Shown one piece after another: positions 9,241-19,500 of a stretch of 64,000 bases of DNA. The DNA comes from Bin52 sp965213935 (GTDB taxonomy: Bacteria > Pseudomonadota > Alphaproteobacteria > Thalassobaculales > Thalassobaculaceae). The notes beneath the pieces were generated by a model that was not told the origin of the DNA, ran no database searches, and saw only the letters and a list, made by a program, of their open reading frames with translations. Every line of letters begins with the position of its first letter. Within the stretch, counting starts at the first letter, position 1. Location: the NCBI GenBank assembly GCA_965213935.1, contig CBDCAO010000012.1, positions 1,302,001 to 1,366,000 of the forward strand, read 5' to 3'. The translations under genes were made by a program, and so were the position numbers.

Positions 9241-10380
9241 ATGAGAAAGGTTTTGCTCGGAACGACGGCGATGGTCGCAGCAGGCATGCTTGCCTCCGCA
9301 CCGTCGGCCATCGCCGCTGAAAAGCTCAAGCTTGGCGTCAGCGGTTACATGGAACAGTGGTTCGGTTACTCCGCCCAGGACGGCGAGAGCGGTCAGGACT
9401 TCAGCGGGTTCAACCAGATCATGGACGCCGAAGTCTTCTTCAAGGGCAGCACCGAGCTCGACAACGGCCTGACCGTCGGCGTCGACGTGCAGCTGGAAGG
9501 CAATACCGGCGGCGACCAGATCGACGAATCCTACATGTGGATCAGCGGCAGCTTCGGCCAGTTCATCCTGGGTTCCGAGAACACCGCCCAGTACAAGATG
9601 GGCTATGGCCCGTCCGACTTCGGCATCGGGCTGATCTCCGGTGACCAGCCGAGCTGGGTCACCCCGGTCGCGGATGCAGAGGGTGACAAGATCAGCCTGA
9701 CCAGCAAGGGCTACTGGCGCAACCCGATGGGGTCGTCGAGCTGGGTTGAAGTGCTCGGCATGAACGATACCCAGGGCGTGTCCTACTACACCCCGCGGTT
9801 CCAGGGCGTGCAGATCGGTCTCACCTACACTCCGGACGTGAGCGCGGGCGAAGACGATGGCTCTATGCCGAATCGTGATACGGATAATGCCGACGCCATT
9901 TCTGCCGGCATCAATTACAAGCAGAGTTTCGACAACGCCAGTGTCGGCGCGTCGCTCACCTATGGCACGGTGACCCGGACAATGGCTGACGACGACTCCG
10001 ATCCGTCAGCGCTCAGCATGGGCCTGACCGTGGGCGTCGGTGGCTTCGGCATCGGTGCATCCTATGCGGCGTTCGACGATTCCGGCGTCAAGAACGGCGA
10101 GGGCTACTCTGTCGGTGCAAACTATGGCACGGGACCGTGGGGTGTCAGCCTCACCTACTTCCATGGCGAGCGTGACGGCACCATGATGGACGACACTCTC
10201 ATGGACCAGGCCGCGCTCAACACCGTGCACCTGTCGGCCAAGTATGCACTCGGCCCGGGCGTCACCGCCAAGGGTACTCTCGGTCACGCCAGCATCGAAT
10301 CCGATGACACGGCCATTGACGAAAGTGCCGACGACGTCTCCGCCACATACCTCGTAGTCGGCGTGGCAGTTTCCTACTAG
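9241..10380 (+). CDS. Gram-negative general porin
   Basis: Outer-membrane trimeric-porin-type beta-barrel of 379 residues. It has an AT-rich, lysine-containing start (MRKVLLGTTAMVAAGMLAS) and a signal peptide ending in AIAA. The mature protein starts with strand 1 (EKLKLGVSGYMEQWFGYS) and has alternating strands rich in Gly, Tyr and Asp, with a terminal aromatic closing in VAVSY. The open frame extends upstream to 9148, but the ATG at 9241 with GGGAGAA upstream gives the proper signal sequence. Strong translation signals and a following hairpin suggest an abundant protein. Confidence 0.9.
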   Translation: MRKVLLGTTAMVAAGMLASAPSAIAAEKLKLGVSGYMEQWFGYSAQDGESGQDFSGFNQIMDAEVFFKGSTELDNGLTVGVDVQLEGNTGGDQIDESYMWISGSFGQFILGSENTAQYKMGYGPSDFGIGLISGDQPSWVTPVADAEGDKISLTSKGYWRNPMGSSSWVEVLGMNDTQGVSYYTPRFQGVQIGLTYTPDVSAGEDDGSMPNRDTDNADAISAGINYKQSFDNASVGASLTYGTVTRTMADDDSDPSALSMGLTVGVGGFGIGASYAAFDDSGVKNGEGYSVGANYGTGPWGVSLTYFHGERDGTMMDDTLMDQAALNTVHLSAKYALGPGVTAKGTLGHASIESDDTAIDESADDVSATYLVVGVAVSY

Positions 10381-10404
10381 GCAACCTGCCATCTCGAGTC
10401 TCCG

Positions 10405-10430
10405 GAGAGGCCGCCTTCGGGCGGCCTCTC
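10405..10430 (+). terminator. Hairpin terminator after the porin gene
   Basis: A perfect 10-bp stem (GAGAGGCCGC / GCGGCCTCTC) with a 6-base CTTCGG loop lies 24 bases after the porin stop. There is no clear T-tract, so it may act as an mRNA-stabilising hairpin as much as a terminator. Confidence 0.7.
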
Positions 10431-10502
10431 TGACTCCGGATCCGGCATGCCGCCACAGGGCCTCGCCGGTTGTACAAGTCGCGTCTTGTCCGGGAACACG
10501 CG

Positions 10503-11351
10503 GTGAACGGCATCTACTGGCTCGCGTCCTATCCGAAGTCGGGCAACACCTGGCTGCGGATCTTCATGGAGAACCTTTTCCGCAACACCACCGAGCCCGC
10601 GTCGATCACCGACCTTACGGTGGTCAGGTATGCCGATACGGTGCATGGGCTCTATCAGGCGGTACGAGGGCAGCCCACATCGAAGCTCGGTGATGACGCC
10701 GAGCTTCACCGGTTGCGGGGACCGGTGCAGCGTTTCCTCGCCTCGCAGGCCGAGACCAGTTTCGTGAAGACCCACAACATCCTGGCCCGCCATCAGGGAC
10801 TCCCGCTGATCTATCCGCAATACACGGTGGGCGCGGCCTATCTGGTCCGCAACCCTTTCGACCTGGTGGTTTCCTACGCGCATCACTACGACATCGGACT
10901 CGATGACGCGATCGAGGCCATCTCCTCCCCGCACAACCGCGTCGAGACCTCGGGCCAGTCTGTGTTCCAGATCCTCGGGACCTGGTCGCAGCACGTGCAA
11001 AGCTGGACATCGTCCGCTCCGTTCAGGTCACTGGTGTTGCGCTACGAGGACCTGCTTCAGCGCCCGGTCAGGACCTTCGAGAAGTTCGTCCGCGCACTCG
11101 GGCTGCCGCGCAACCCGGAACGATTGCGCCGCGCGGTCCGCCACAGCGGTTTCGCGACCGTGGCAGCACAGGAGCGCGAACACGGATTCCGGGAACGGGC
11201 GCGTCGGGACCAGGTGTTCTTCCGGTCCGGATCGGTCGGCGGTTGGCGGGATGTCTTGACCGAACAGCAGGTCGATCGCATCATCGATGCCCATGGTGAC
11301 GTGTTGATCGCGCACCGTTACATGTCCCGGAACGGCACGTTACGCGTTTAG
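10503..11351 (+). CDS. Sulfotransferase domain protein
   Basis: 282 residues with the 5'-phosphosulfate binding loop WLASYPKSGNTWLR near the N-terminus, where Lys and Ser contact PAPS. It also has the second signature YLVRNPFDLVVSYAHH (3'-phosphate loop, RNP.D..VS) and a C-terminal FFRSGSVGGWRD resembling the RxGxxGxW motif. It probably transfers sulfate from PAPS to a hydroxyl or glycan acceptor that the sequence does not reveal. The GTG at 10503 is chosen over a TTG at 10470 because homology begins with NGIYWLASYPKSG. Confidence 0.85.
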   Translation: MNGIYWLASYPKSGNTWLRIFMENLFRNTTEPASITDLTVVRYADTVHGLYQAVRGQPTSKLGDDAELHRLRGPVQRFLASQAETSFVKTHNILARHQGLPLIYPQYTVGAAYLVRNPFDLVVSYAHHYDIGLDDAIEAISSPHNRVETSGQSVFQILGTWSQHVQSWTSSAPFRSLVLRYEDLLQRPVRTFEKFVRALGLPRNPERLRRAVRHSGFATVAAQEREHGFRERARRDQVFFRSGSVGGWRDVLTEQQVDRIIDAHGDVLIAHRYMSRNGTLRV

Positions 11352-11362
11352 CGAGGGTTCGC

Positions 11363-12076
11363 ATGGCGCACATGGTGACGCCGAGTGTTGCGACGGCGCG
11401 GATCGTCGCCGACAACCTCGCGGCAGTCTCTCGGCGTGTCGCGACGGAAGCGCGCAGGATCGACCGGTCCGCGGATGACATCACCCTTGTCGCGGTCGGC
11501 AAGTCGCAACCGGTGGAACGGGTCGAAGCGGCGCTTCAGGCCGGCCATCGGGTCTTCGGCGAAAACCGGGTCCAGGAGGCGGCCGGGAAGTGGCCGGACC
11601 TGCGCCGACGCCACGACGGTGTGGAACTGCACCTGATCGGTCCCCTGCAAACCAACAAGATCCGGGACGCTGTGCGCCTGTTTGACGTGATCCAGACCGT
11701 GGACCGTCCCAGGCTGGCCGATGGGCTTCGCCGCGAAATGGACCGCTCGGGCCGGGAGTGTACCTGCTTCATCCAGGTCAACACCGGCGAGGAGCCGCAG
11801 AAGGCCGGGGTGCTTCCGCAGGAAGCCGATGCCTTCATCACCCGTTGCCGCGCCGATTTCGGACTCACACTCGTGGGCCTCATGTGCATTCCGCCGGCTG
11901 AGGAGGAGCCGGCACTGCACTTCGCGCTGCTGCGCGGCATTGCCGAGCGCAACGGGCTATCGGGCCTGAGCATGGGCATGAGCGGCGATTTCGAGACCGC
12001 TGTCGCTTTCGGCGCCACCCATGTGCGGGTCGGCTCCGCGATCTTCGGTGAGCGCGCCGGTACCGGACCAGGGTAG
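11363..12076 (+). CDS. YggS-family pyridoxal-phosphate homeostasis protein
   Basis: Cytosolic PLP-binding alanine-racemase-fold protein of 237 residues. The PLP lysine lies in TLVAVGKSQPVE, followed by FGENRVQEA, HLIGPLQTNKIRDAV and the phosphate-binding MSGDFETAVAFGATHVRVG with SAIFGER near the end. The family buffers free PLP and affects amino-acid pools. It begins 11 bases after the sulfotransferase, so the two are probably cotranscribed. Confidence 0.93.
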   Translation: MAHMVTPSVATARIVADNLAAVSRRVATEARRIDRSADDITLVAVGKSQPVERVEAALQAGHRVFGENRVQEAAGKWPDLRRRHDGVELHLIGPLQTNKIRDAVRLFDVIQTVDRPRLADGLRREMDRSGRECTCFIQVNTGEEPQKAGVLPQEADAFITRCRADFGLTLVGLMCIPPAEEEPALHFALLRGIAERNGLSGLSMGMSGDFETAVAFGATHVRVGSAIFGERAGTGPG

Positions 12077-12099
12077 TCGGTTCCAGATCACCTCTGCAG

Positions 12100-12890
12100 T
12101 TCACCATCACCCGTCACAATCCGCTCGCGCGCGAGGCCGGGCGCCGGCTCGACTCGATCGCGGTGGAAATCCCGGACCCCCCGCCGGTGGCTCAACCCGT
12201 CAAGGCCGTCGGGGTGGGACACTGGGTGTGACGGTGCCGAGCACGGTCGAGCGCATCCCCGGCCCGAAAGCGCACAGGCAGCTGCTGGTGGTGCTCTCTC
12301 GCAGAGGCTCGGCGAACCGGGGGCAGGCTCAGGCGCGTCTCGCCCGCCTGCATCCCCGTAACGCCGGGATGCGACGCACAAGGCGACGACCCGCCTGCCG
12401 CAGGGCTGGAAGCGCATCGCAATCGAGCGCCTCAGTGTGCGCAGCATGGTGTCCAACCGGCACCTGGCCTGCCCGATCTTGGACGGCAGATTCCACGAGT
12501 TCCGCCGCCAGTTCGGATACAAGGCGACGATGCATGGCGCGACGGTGACCGTCGCGGACCGCTGGTCTCCCCCAAGCAACATCCTGTTCTCGGCTCGTGG
12601 TTCGGTTGCGGCCGGACCGGACCTCTCGCAGCACCTCTGGCGCTGCGCCTCCTGCGGCCTGAAAATCGACGGGGATCTCAATGCCGCGACCAACCTCGAA
12701 GGCCTGACCGCGAGCTCTGCGGTCACTGCCTGTGGAGGGCCGCGCTGTCGGGCGACCCCGCCCGTTCGCGGGCCGGAGCCGGTCGCGTGAAACGGGTCTC
12801 CGCGAAGCAGGAACCGGACGGCGGACCTGCACGGCCTTCCTCGGAAGCCATCGGATTTGCATCGGTTCCGGAGACCAGAACTGAATTCAT
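12100..12890 (+). pseudogene. Decayed IS200/IS605-type TnpB (RNA-guided nuclease) gene
   Basis: TnpB fragments lie end to end in different frames: a RuvC-I region (PVKAVGVGHWV, where an intact gene would read GIDLGV), then ERIPGPKAHRQLL, KARLARLH-like basic stretches, FHEFRRQFGYKA, and the C-terminal zinc-ribbon/RuvC-III part reading WRCASCGLKIDGDLNAATNL. Several frameshifts and stops separate them, and the first CxxC of the ribbon has become FSARGS. No TnpA and no intact ends are visible. Decayed and inactive. Confidence 0.8.
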
Positions 12891-13390
12891 GGCCCGCATC
12901 GCGTCGCCTGTCAGCGCTTCGATCAGGCCCGGGATCGGTTGCTCGGGGATCCGACGCTGCCCTGAATGCCTGGTCGGAGATCTCGCCTTCTGCCAGGTCG
13001 CAGGGCCGGGAGGCGACATCCGGCGGTGATGGCCCGGACGTTCTGGGTGGGAGCGTTCGTGTCACGATGGAGGGTCTGTCAGCAAACCGCATTCCGACAA
13101 ATGCACCGTGGCATGGTGGACTTCACCGCATCCCCGGATCAGGTAAGCAGCAGTATCGCTCGAAGGCCCCGAGCGGCAGACGACGATAAAGAACGCCGCG
13201 CGGACCGGCACCGAGGCCCGAGCGCCTCAAGGCCGAACAGGCGCACAGCCATCCGGGCGACCGCGGCGATCATGCGCGATCGCCTTCTGGAGCCCGAAGC
13301 ACATCCGCCCGGGCCAGGGCTTTAGTGTCGCCATGAACCGCGCGCAGGCCGGAATGGCATCATGATCCACTCCGGCGCAGCGCGCAGGAC
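12891..13390. other. Intergenic remnant with no recognisable gene
   Basis: About 500 bases between the TnpB relic and the AGCS symporter stop. No frame has coding character. It may be the eroded right end of the TnpB element. No repeat or RNA gene was recognised. Confidence 0.4.
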
Positions 13391-14770
13391 CTATTCGAGT
13401 GGCTTGCCGATTTCCTCGAAGTACTGGCGCGTAACCTTGAACACCATCGGTGCCAGCAGGAGCAGGCCGATCAGGTTGGGCACCGCCATCAGTCCGTTGA
13501 GGGTATCCGCCAGGTTCCACACCAGGTCCACCTTCACGTTGGCGAAGGCGAGTGCGGCCGCCACCCACAGCGCCCGGTAGATGAACAGGCTCTTCTCCTT
13601 GAACATGTACTGCCAGCACCGCTCACCGTAATAGGACCAGCCGAGAATGGTGGTGAAGGCGAACACCGCGAGCGCGATGGTCACGATGTACTGGCCACCA
13701 GCCATCGAGGTCTCGAAGCTGGTGGAGGTCAGCACCGCGCCGGTCAGCCCACCGCCGTCAGGGCCGGTCAGCATCCAGGCACCCGAGGTCAGGATGACCA
13801 GCGCCGTCATCGTGCACACCACGATGGTGTCGATGAAGGTGCCGAGCATGGCAATGATACCCTGCCTCACCGGGCTGTTGGTCTGCGCCGCCGCATGCGC
13901 GATGGCCGCCGAGCCGAGGCCGGATTCGTTGGAGAACACGCCCCGCGCGACCCCGAAACGAATGGCGGCCGCCACCGCCGCCCCGGCGAAGCCGCCAGCC
14001 GCTGCGGCCGGGGTGAAGGCGTGGGTAAAGATCAGCCCGAAGGCTTCCGGAATCGAGGTGATATTGATCACGAGGACCAGCAGCGCGGCGCCGAGATAGA
14101 GCACGATCATCGCCGGCACCAGTTTGCCCGCGACATCGCCGATCCGCTTGATGCCGCCAAGCACGACGACGCCAACCAGTGCTGCAACGACAACGCCGGT
14201 GGCCCAGGTCGGCACCCCGAAGCTGTTGTCGAGCGCCGCCGCCATGGAGTTGACCTGCACCGCATTGCCGATGCCAAATGCGGCCACGGCGCCGAATATC
14301 GCAAATGCCAGACCCAGCCACTTGCCGAGCCCGGGGGCGAACTCACCGACACCGTTGCGCAGATAGTACATCGGCCCGCCGACGTACTTTCCCGTGGCAT
14401 CCCGCTCCCGGTAGGTGACCGCGCACACCGCCTCGGCATACTTGGTGGCCATGCCGAACAGCGCGATCAGCCACATGTAGAAGATCGCGCCCGGTCCACC
14501 GAGTGCGATGGCGGTGGCGACGCCCGCAATGTTCCCGGTGCCAACGGTCGCCGACAGCGCCGTCATCAGTGCGTTGAACGGTTTGACCTCGCCATCGCCC
14601 GTGGCTCCGTCCTTGTCGAACAGAAGCCGGAAGCCGTAGCCCACCTTGCGCCAGGGCATGAACACGAGGCCCAGGGTCAGAAGCACCCCGGTCACGCCCA
14701 GGATGCCCAGCATGGGCGGACCCCAAGCGAACGCGTTGATCGCGTCGATCATCAGGTTCAACCGGTCCAT
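13391..14770 (-). CDS. Sodium:alanine (AGCS family) amino-acid symporter
   Basis: Inner-membrane transporter of 459 residues with about 11 hydrophobic helices. Family hallmarks are present: FNALMTALSATVGTGNIAGV, GGPGAIFYMWLIALFGMATK, GVFSNESGLGSAAIAHAAA and FTTILGWSYYGERC. It imports alanine, glycine or a related small amino acid with Na+. The ATG at 14770 gives a short cytoplasmic lead before the first helix. It is monocistronic and flanked by two TnpB relics. Confidence 0.93.
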   Translation of the reverse strand: MDRLNLMIDAINAFAWGPPMLGILGVTGVLLTLGLVFMPWRKVGYGFRLLFDKDGATGDGEVKPFNALMTALSATVGTGNIAGVATAIALGGPGAIFYMWLIALFGMATKYAEAVCAVTYRERDATGKYVGGPMYYLRNGVGEFAPGLGKWLGLAFAIFGAVAAFGIGNAVQVNSMAAALDNSFGVPTWATGVVVAALVGVVVLGGIKRIGDVAGKLVPAMIVLYLGAALLVLVINITSIPEAFGLIFTHAFTPAAAAGGFAGAAVAAAIRFGVARGVFSNESGLGSAAIAHAAAQTNSPVRQGIIAMLGTFIDTIVVCTMTALVILTSGAWMLTGPDGGGLTGAVLTSTSFETSMAGGQYIVTIALAVFAFTTILGWSYYGERCWQYMFKEKSLFIYRALWVAAALAFANVKVDLVWNLADTLNGLMAVPNLIGLLLLAPMVFKVTRQYFEEIGKPLE

Positions 14771-15316
14771 TGCGTTTCTCCGCTATCTACCACCCAACCG
14801 GAACACACAATTGGCGTTCCCGGTTGCCCCGGCGTACTCGCAGGATGAAGTCGAAGGGCGGTAACCGGAGAGTTCAGCGTCCGGTGCCGACAAGTCTCTC
14901 GACTTCACTTGCTCAGCCGAGAATCCAAAGTTGATCAGCAAGGGTACGGAAACATGCCCCGGTGGCAAAGTCACTTTGCACGATTCTGTCTGCACTGTGG
15001 CATATCCGTTGGGTTGTCGTGGCACCTCGGCCTGATCGGGTTCGGTTCAGCTCGCGCTTCCGGTGCCAGCATGGCGATCGGAACCGCATGCCCCTGAGAG
15101 GGCGCGCCTGCTCGTGCCTGGTATCGTCGCAACTGAGCGACCCACTGGTCAATCATGCCAGCGACGCCGGCGCCTCCAGTTCGCCGGCACCTCGGGGCGC
15201 ACCCCGGCCAGTCGAAGGGTCGAAGTGTGCGGAATTCGGACCCGGGGTGGATGAGGAACCGGAAAGTTGCGACCGACACGCCGAAAACGACCGCGCGCCG
15301 TTCCGGCAACCCACTG
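14771..15316. other. Intergenic region upstream of the AGCS symporter
   Basis: The region probably includes the promoter of the symporter and unrecognised debris. Short frames exist on both strands but none looks like a known protein, and I see no tRNA or repeat. Confidence 0.35.
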
Positions 15317-15775
15317 TTAACATCTTCCCCGGCCTGAGGGCCGGAGATTTCCGGCAGGGCTTGTCGCTCCACCGATCGTTCTCGCTTCACCGGAGGGCCA
15401 ATGCCTTTCCTCCATGAGCATCAACGCCGTGTTCCGACGCAGGATGACCTGTGCCGCATTGATGTCCGCGTGGTCTCGATGTCCACAGGTGGTGCAGACG
15501 AAGCTCGCCTGGTTCTTGCGGCTCCGGCTGTCCACCGCGGCGGGCGCGACGCATGTGCGCGAGGTGGTGTGGGCGGGCACTTTCACAAGCGAACCTGCAC
15601 GGCCCGCGGCATGGTTGACACCCGCCCCCAGCACTCGCAGCCAGACACTCGGCGCGCGGGCATGCCGGGAATGCGGTCCTGAACGCGGCGGGGAACATAC
15701 CGGTTCCGGAGAGCGGGCTACTGTTCGGAGGGATGCTCGATCCACGAACCGGAAACGGATCGCAGGCAGGCGCAT
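15317..15775 (-). pseudogene. C-terminal remnant of a second TnpB gene
   Basis: The minus-strand frame contains LVKVPAHTTSRTC, then SRKNQASFVCTTCGHRDHADINAA, the zinc ribbon and RuvC-III aspartate region of IS605-family TnpB, ending near the element's right end. The first CxxC pair is damaged (TCVAPAAVD where TCxxCG is expected) and everything N-terminal to the last ~100 residues is gone. It differs in sequence type from the relic at 12100–12890, so the two came from different elements. Confidence 0.8.
15329..15344 (-). ncRNA. Right-end hairpin / omega-RNA scaffold remnant of the TnpB element
   Basis: A 6-bp GC stem with a 4-base loop (CCGGCC-TGAG-GGCCGG on the plus strand) lies at the very end of the TnpB frame, followed on the minus strand by GGGGAAGATGTTAAC. 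This resembles the conserved hairpin at IS605-family right ends, where the TnpB guide RNA scaffold is encoded over the 3' end of the gene. Confidence 0.5.
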
Positions 15776-15851
15776 GAACCCGTCAGTCAGTCAACGGCGT
15801 GGGTCCTGGTCCGGACGGCCCGTCACGCTCAAGGGCACATCGGGCGCCGGT

Positions 15852-16376
15852 TTACGGATGAATTCTGGTTATCCTGACCGCATCTCCCGGCTGCATCATC
15901 CCCACCACATCGACCAGGTCGCGAAGTGCAAGCGCCACGCAGCCCGCCGTCGGCCCGTAATCCGGCCGAGCAACATGAATGAATATGGCGCTGCCCCGGC
16001 CGGGAACCGCCGGTGCATCGTTGTAGCCAAGGTCGACCAGCAGGTCATAGAGCCCGTCTTCGCGCCAGAGACGCTCGTGGCGCGAAACACAGGGCAACGT
16101 GATCGGCCGGTTGTAGTTCAACGGATCCGACGGATCGTCGCACCAGCCGAAGTCGGGATCGATGCCGGTTGCGGTGAGCCCGGAGGCGGGTCGTTCGATC
16201 CGGTCCTCGCGATAGTACAGCCCGCGTACAGGCCAGCAACCGATCGGGGTTGCACAGTCACCTTCGCGCTTGTCGACAACGGCACCGGCCGCGCCGACGC
16301 AGCACCTGAATTCGCGCCCCTGCGCGAACAGCCGGCCCCGCATCGGGTCATCGGCCACCAGTACCTGTATCTCCAT
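15852..16376 (-). CDS. L,D-transpeptidase (YkuD fold) family protein
   Basis: 174 residues, with the YkuD catalytic signature IFIHVARPDYGPTAGCVAL near the C-terminus (His and nucleophile Cys). An upstream KREGDCATPIGCW resembles the (K)xGDxxTPxG substrate-loop motif. No signal peptide is obvious from the chosen start, so periplasmic export is uncertain. The family forms 3-3 crosslinks in peptidoglycan or attaches lipoproteins; short members like this are often annotated only as transpeptidase-like. The ATG at 16376 has a GGAG seven bases upstream. Confidence 0.85.
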   Translation of the reverse strand: MEIQVLVADDPMRGRLFAQGREFRCCVGAAGAVVDKREGDCATPIGCWPVRGLYYREDRIERPASGLTATGIDPDFGWCDDPSDPLNYNRPITLPCVSRHERLWREDGLYDLLVDLGYNDAPAVPGRGSAIFIHVARPDYGPTAGCVALALRDLVDVVGMMQPGDAVRITRIHP

Positions 16377-16541
16377 GTCGTTCTCCGTCGCGACCGCGGG
16401 AACGTCGCCAGGTCGTCCGCTCCCTGGAACCCGTGTCTCCTCTCCCGGCCCCCAGATCGCTGCCGGGTCATTCGCCGGATCACCTTGCGTGCTCGAGGCG
16501 GTACGCACGGAGAGCGGGAGCGCAATCGAGGGCCGCACATC

Positions 16542-19500
16542 TCATGACCGCGACGGTTCTCCGTAGCCCCCACCTCCCGGGGTCGCGAGCAGGATGACGT
16601 CTCCGGGTTCGACCCCCTGCTGCGCCTTGGGATCGACGGGCACCCCGTTGATCTCGACCCGGCCGGTCCCGCCGTCCCCGCCACCGGCAAGCCCGCGCGC
16701 CGGAGCCTCGGTGCGTTCGGCGAGGAAGGCGACCACGCCCGGTGTCGCACCGGTGTAGCGCAGTTCGACCAACTGGCCGCAACCGCCCGTGTGCAATCCG
16801 GAACCACCTGATCCGTCGCGCAGCTCGCGGCGCAGGATACGAACCGGAAGGCGATGCTCGATCTCTTCCGCAGAGGTCGCCGAAATGTTCGAGGGCCAGC
16901 TGACGCAGGAAAGGCCATGGCCCTGTGCTGACGCTCCCATGCCGCCGTTGAAGAAGAACAGTCCCGCCACGCGGGTCCCGTCGGCGTGGGTGCCGTTGAT
17001 GTTGACACACCAGATCGGTGAACCCGCACCGGCCAGCACCCGGTCCGGGACGATCCCCCACAGCGCTTCCATCACCAGGGCGGGAATGTAGTGCCCGGTC
17101 AGAACCCGGGAGCCGACCGCCGCCGGGTGACCCGGATTGACGATGGACCCTTCCGGAGCCCCGAAGGCAAGCGGCACCAGCACCCCGTCATTGTTCGGAA
17201 GCTCGGCGGCGAGCGACGACTTCACCGCGTAGGCCGACATGGCCCGCGTATAGCAGAACGGGCAATTGATCGCGCGGTCCACCTGGCCGGACGATCCCGA
17301 GAAGTCGACTTCAAGCCGATCTCCCGCAACCTCGACCCGCACCCTGAGCGTGACCGGCCGGTCAGCCAGGCCGTCGGTCGATACCGATGCCCGGTAGGCT
17401 CCGTCTGGCAGCGCCCAGATCGCTTCGCGCAGGGCACGCTCGCTGCGGGAGCGAACCGCACTCGAAAGGCCCAGCAGGTCGGCAAGAGCGTAGGTGTCCA
17501 GAATCTCGCAGACCCGGCGTTCCATCACCGCCAGTGCGCCGAGCTGAGCGTCGAGATCGCCTTCAACCTGCTCGGGCACCCTCACGTTCTGGCGCAGCAT
17601 GGCAAGCAGGGTCTCGTCCGGCCTGCCGCGATCGTGCAGCTTCAGGATCGGGATCTGCAACCCCTCCTCGAACACCTCGCGCGGTTCCGGCGAACGGATC
17701 TTTCCTCCGATGTCCGGCGCATGGGCGGTGCTCGCCGCAAAACCGACGATCCTGCCCGACGGTCCGCAAATGGGACGGCACACCGATATGTCCGGCAGGT
17801 GCCCGGTGCCCATGTGGGGGTCGTTGGTGATCAGCACATCACCAGCACCGAGCGTTTCCGGAGGAAATCTCCTGATCATGTGCTTGACGGTATCGGGCAG
17901 CGTGCCGATGAAGGAGGGAATGCTGTCGCTCGCCTGTGCCAGTGCCCGACCCTCGATGTCGGTGACAATGCACGAGAAGTCGTAGGATTCCCTGACCACG
18001 GTGGAGAAGGACGCTCGCACCAACGAGGCCGCCGCCTCGTCAACCGCCGCAATCAGACGGTTCCACAGGATCTCGAGGTGAACCGGGTCGTCCAGTTCCA
18101 CGTGACGCGACCGCAACGCGTGGGTCGGGTCGAGGTCGATGACAAGGTTGCCCATGTCATCGACCCGCAGGCGCGACTGTTCGGGCAGCACCGTGGTGGT
18201 CTGGCCTTCCTCGATCACGGCCGGCCCGTCGGCGACGGCACCCTCGGCAAGACAGCCGCGCTCGAGCACCGGCACCGCACGCGGTTCGGTCCATCCCGGA
18301 AACTGCACCGTGCGCTCCCGTCGGCCGGCGCGAGCATGGGTCCGGGCATCAGCCAGTCGCGGCACCATGTCCGGGGAAATCACGGCAGCGCGCACAACCG
18401 ATCGGGCCGTCATGAACTCAACCGCCACCGTTTCGAGACAGCGGCCGTAATCGCGCTCGTGCGCCTCGTGAAACGCCGCAGTGATCGCCGCGTGCGGATC
18501 GTCGGATCCGAGCGCCCGGGTAATGTCGACGACGAGAACCGTACCCTGGCCCCGGTAGCGCATTTCGGCGAAGCGCTGGCACTCCGGCGCTCCCCGCGCC
18601 GCCAAGGCAGATACAGTCTGCCTTGCCGAATCCTCCAGCGCCTCGTAGATGCACCTGAGCGCGGCCGGGTCGAGAGCCGCCACTCCGGTTCCGACTGACG
18701 CGGCACCGTCCACCCGGACCGGCGCCACCGCAAGCCCGAGGGCGGATGCCACACCTGCAGCAGGTGGAATGATCACCCGGGAGATGCCGAGCCGGGCCGC
18801 GACTGCGCAGGCATGGGCCGGCGCGGCGCCGCCGGTCGCGAACAGGGTGTAGTCACGGGGATCGCGCCCCTTGCGCGCGAGGTGAACCTGGGCTGCCCGA
18901 GCCATGGTCTCGCGAACCACATCCTGGATGCCCCGCGCCGTCCCGGCAGCTCCCAGTCCCAGTTCCACCCCGGTTGCCGCCATCGCGGAGGCGGCCGCTT
19001 GCGGGTCGAGTTCGATCAGGTCGGATGCGAAGCCGTCCGCATTCAGGCTGCCCAGGACCAGGTCGGCATCGGTCACCGTGGCGCGGGTGGCGCCTCGCCC
19101 GTAACAGGCCGGCCCGGGTTCGGCCCCGGCACTGTCCGGCCCCACCTTCAGCAGGCCGAGCGCATCGCGCCGGGCGATGCTGCCGCCACCGGCACCGATC
19201 TCGAGCAGTTCGACCGTGGTGATGTCGACCGGCAACCCGCTGCCCGGCACGAACCTGCGTTCCCGTGCGACCTCGAATTCGTGCGCAACCTCGGGCATGC
19301 CGTCATCGACGATCGCGATCTTGGCCGTGGTCCCGCCCATGTCGAATGCGACCAGTCTCGCCTCGTCGATCGCTGTACCGGTCCTTGCGGCACACATGGC
19401 GCCGGCGGCCGGCCCGGATTCCAGCAACCGCACCGGCATGTGGCAGGCCATCCGGGCAGTGGTCAGACCTCCGCTCGACAGCATCAGCATCAACGGTGCC

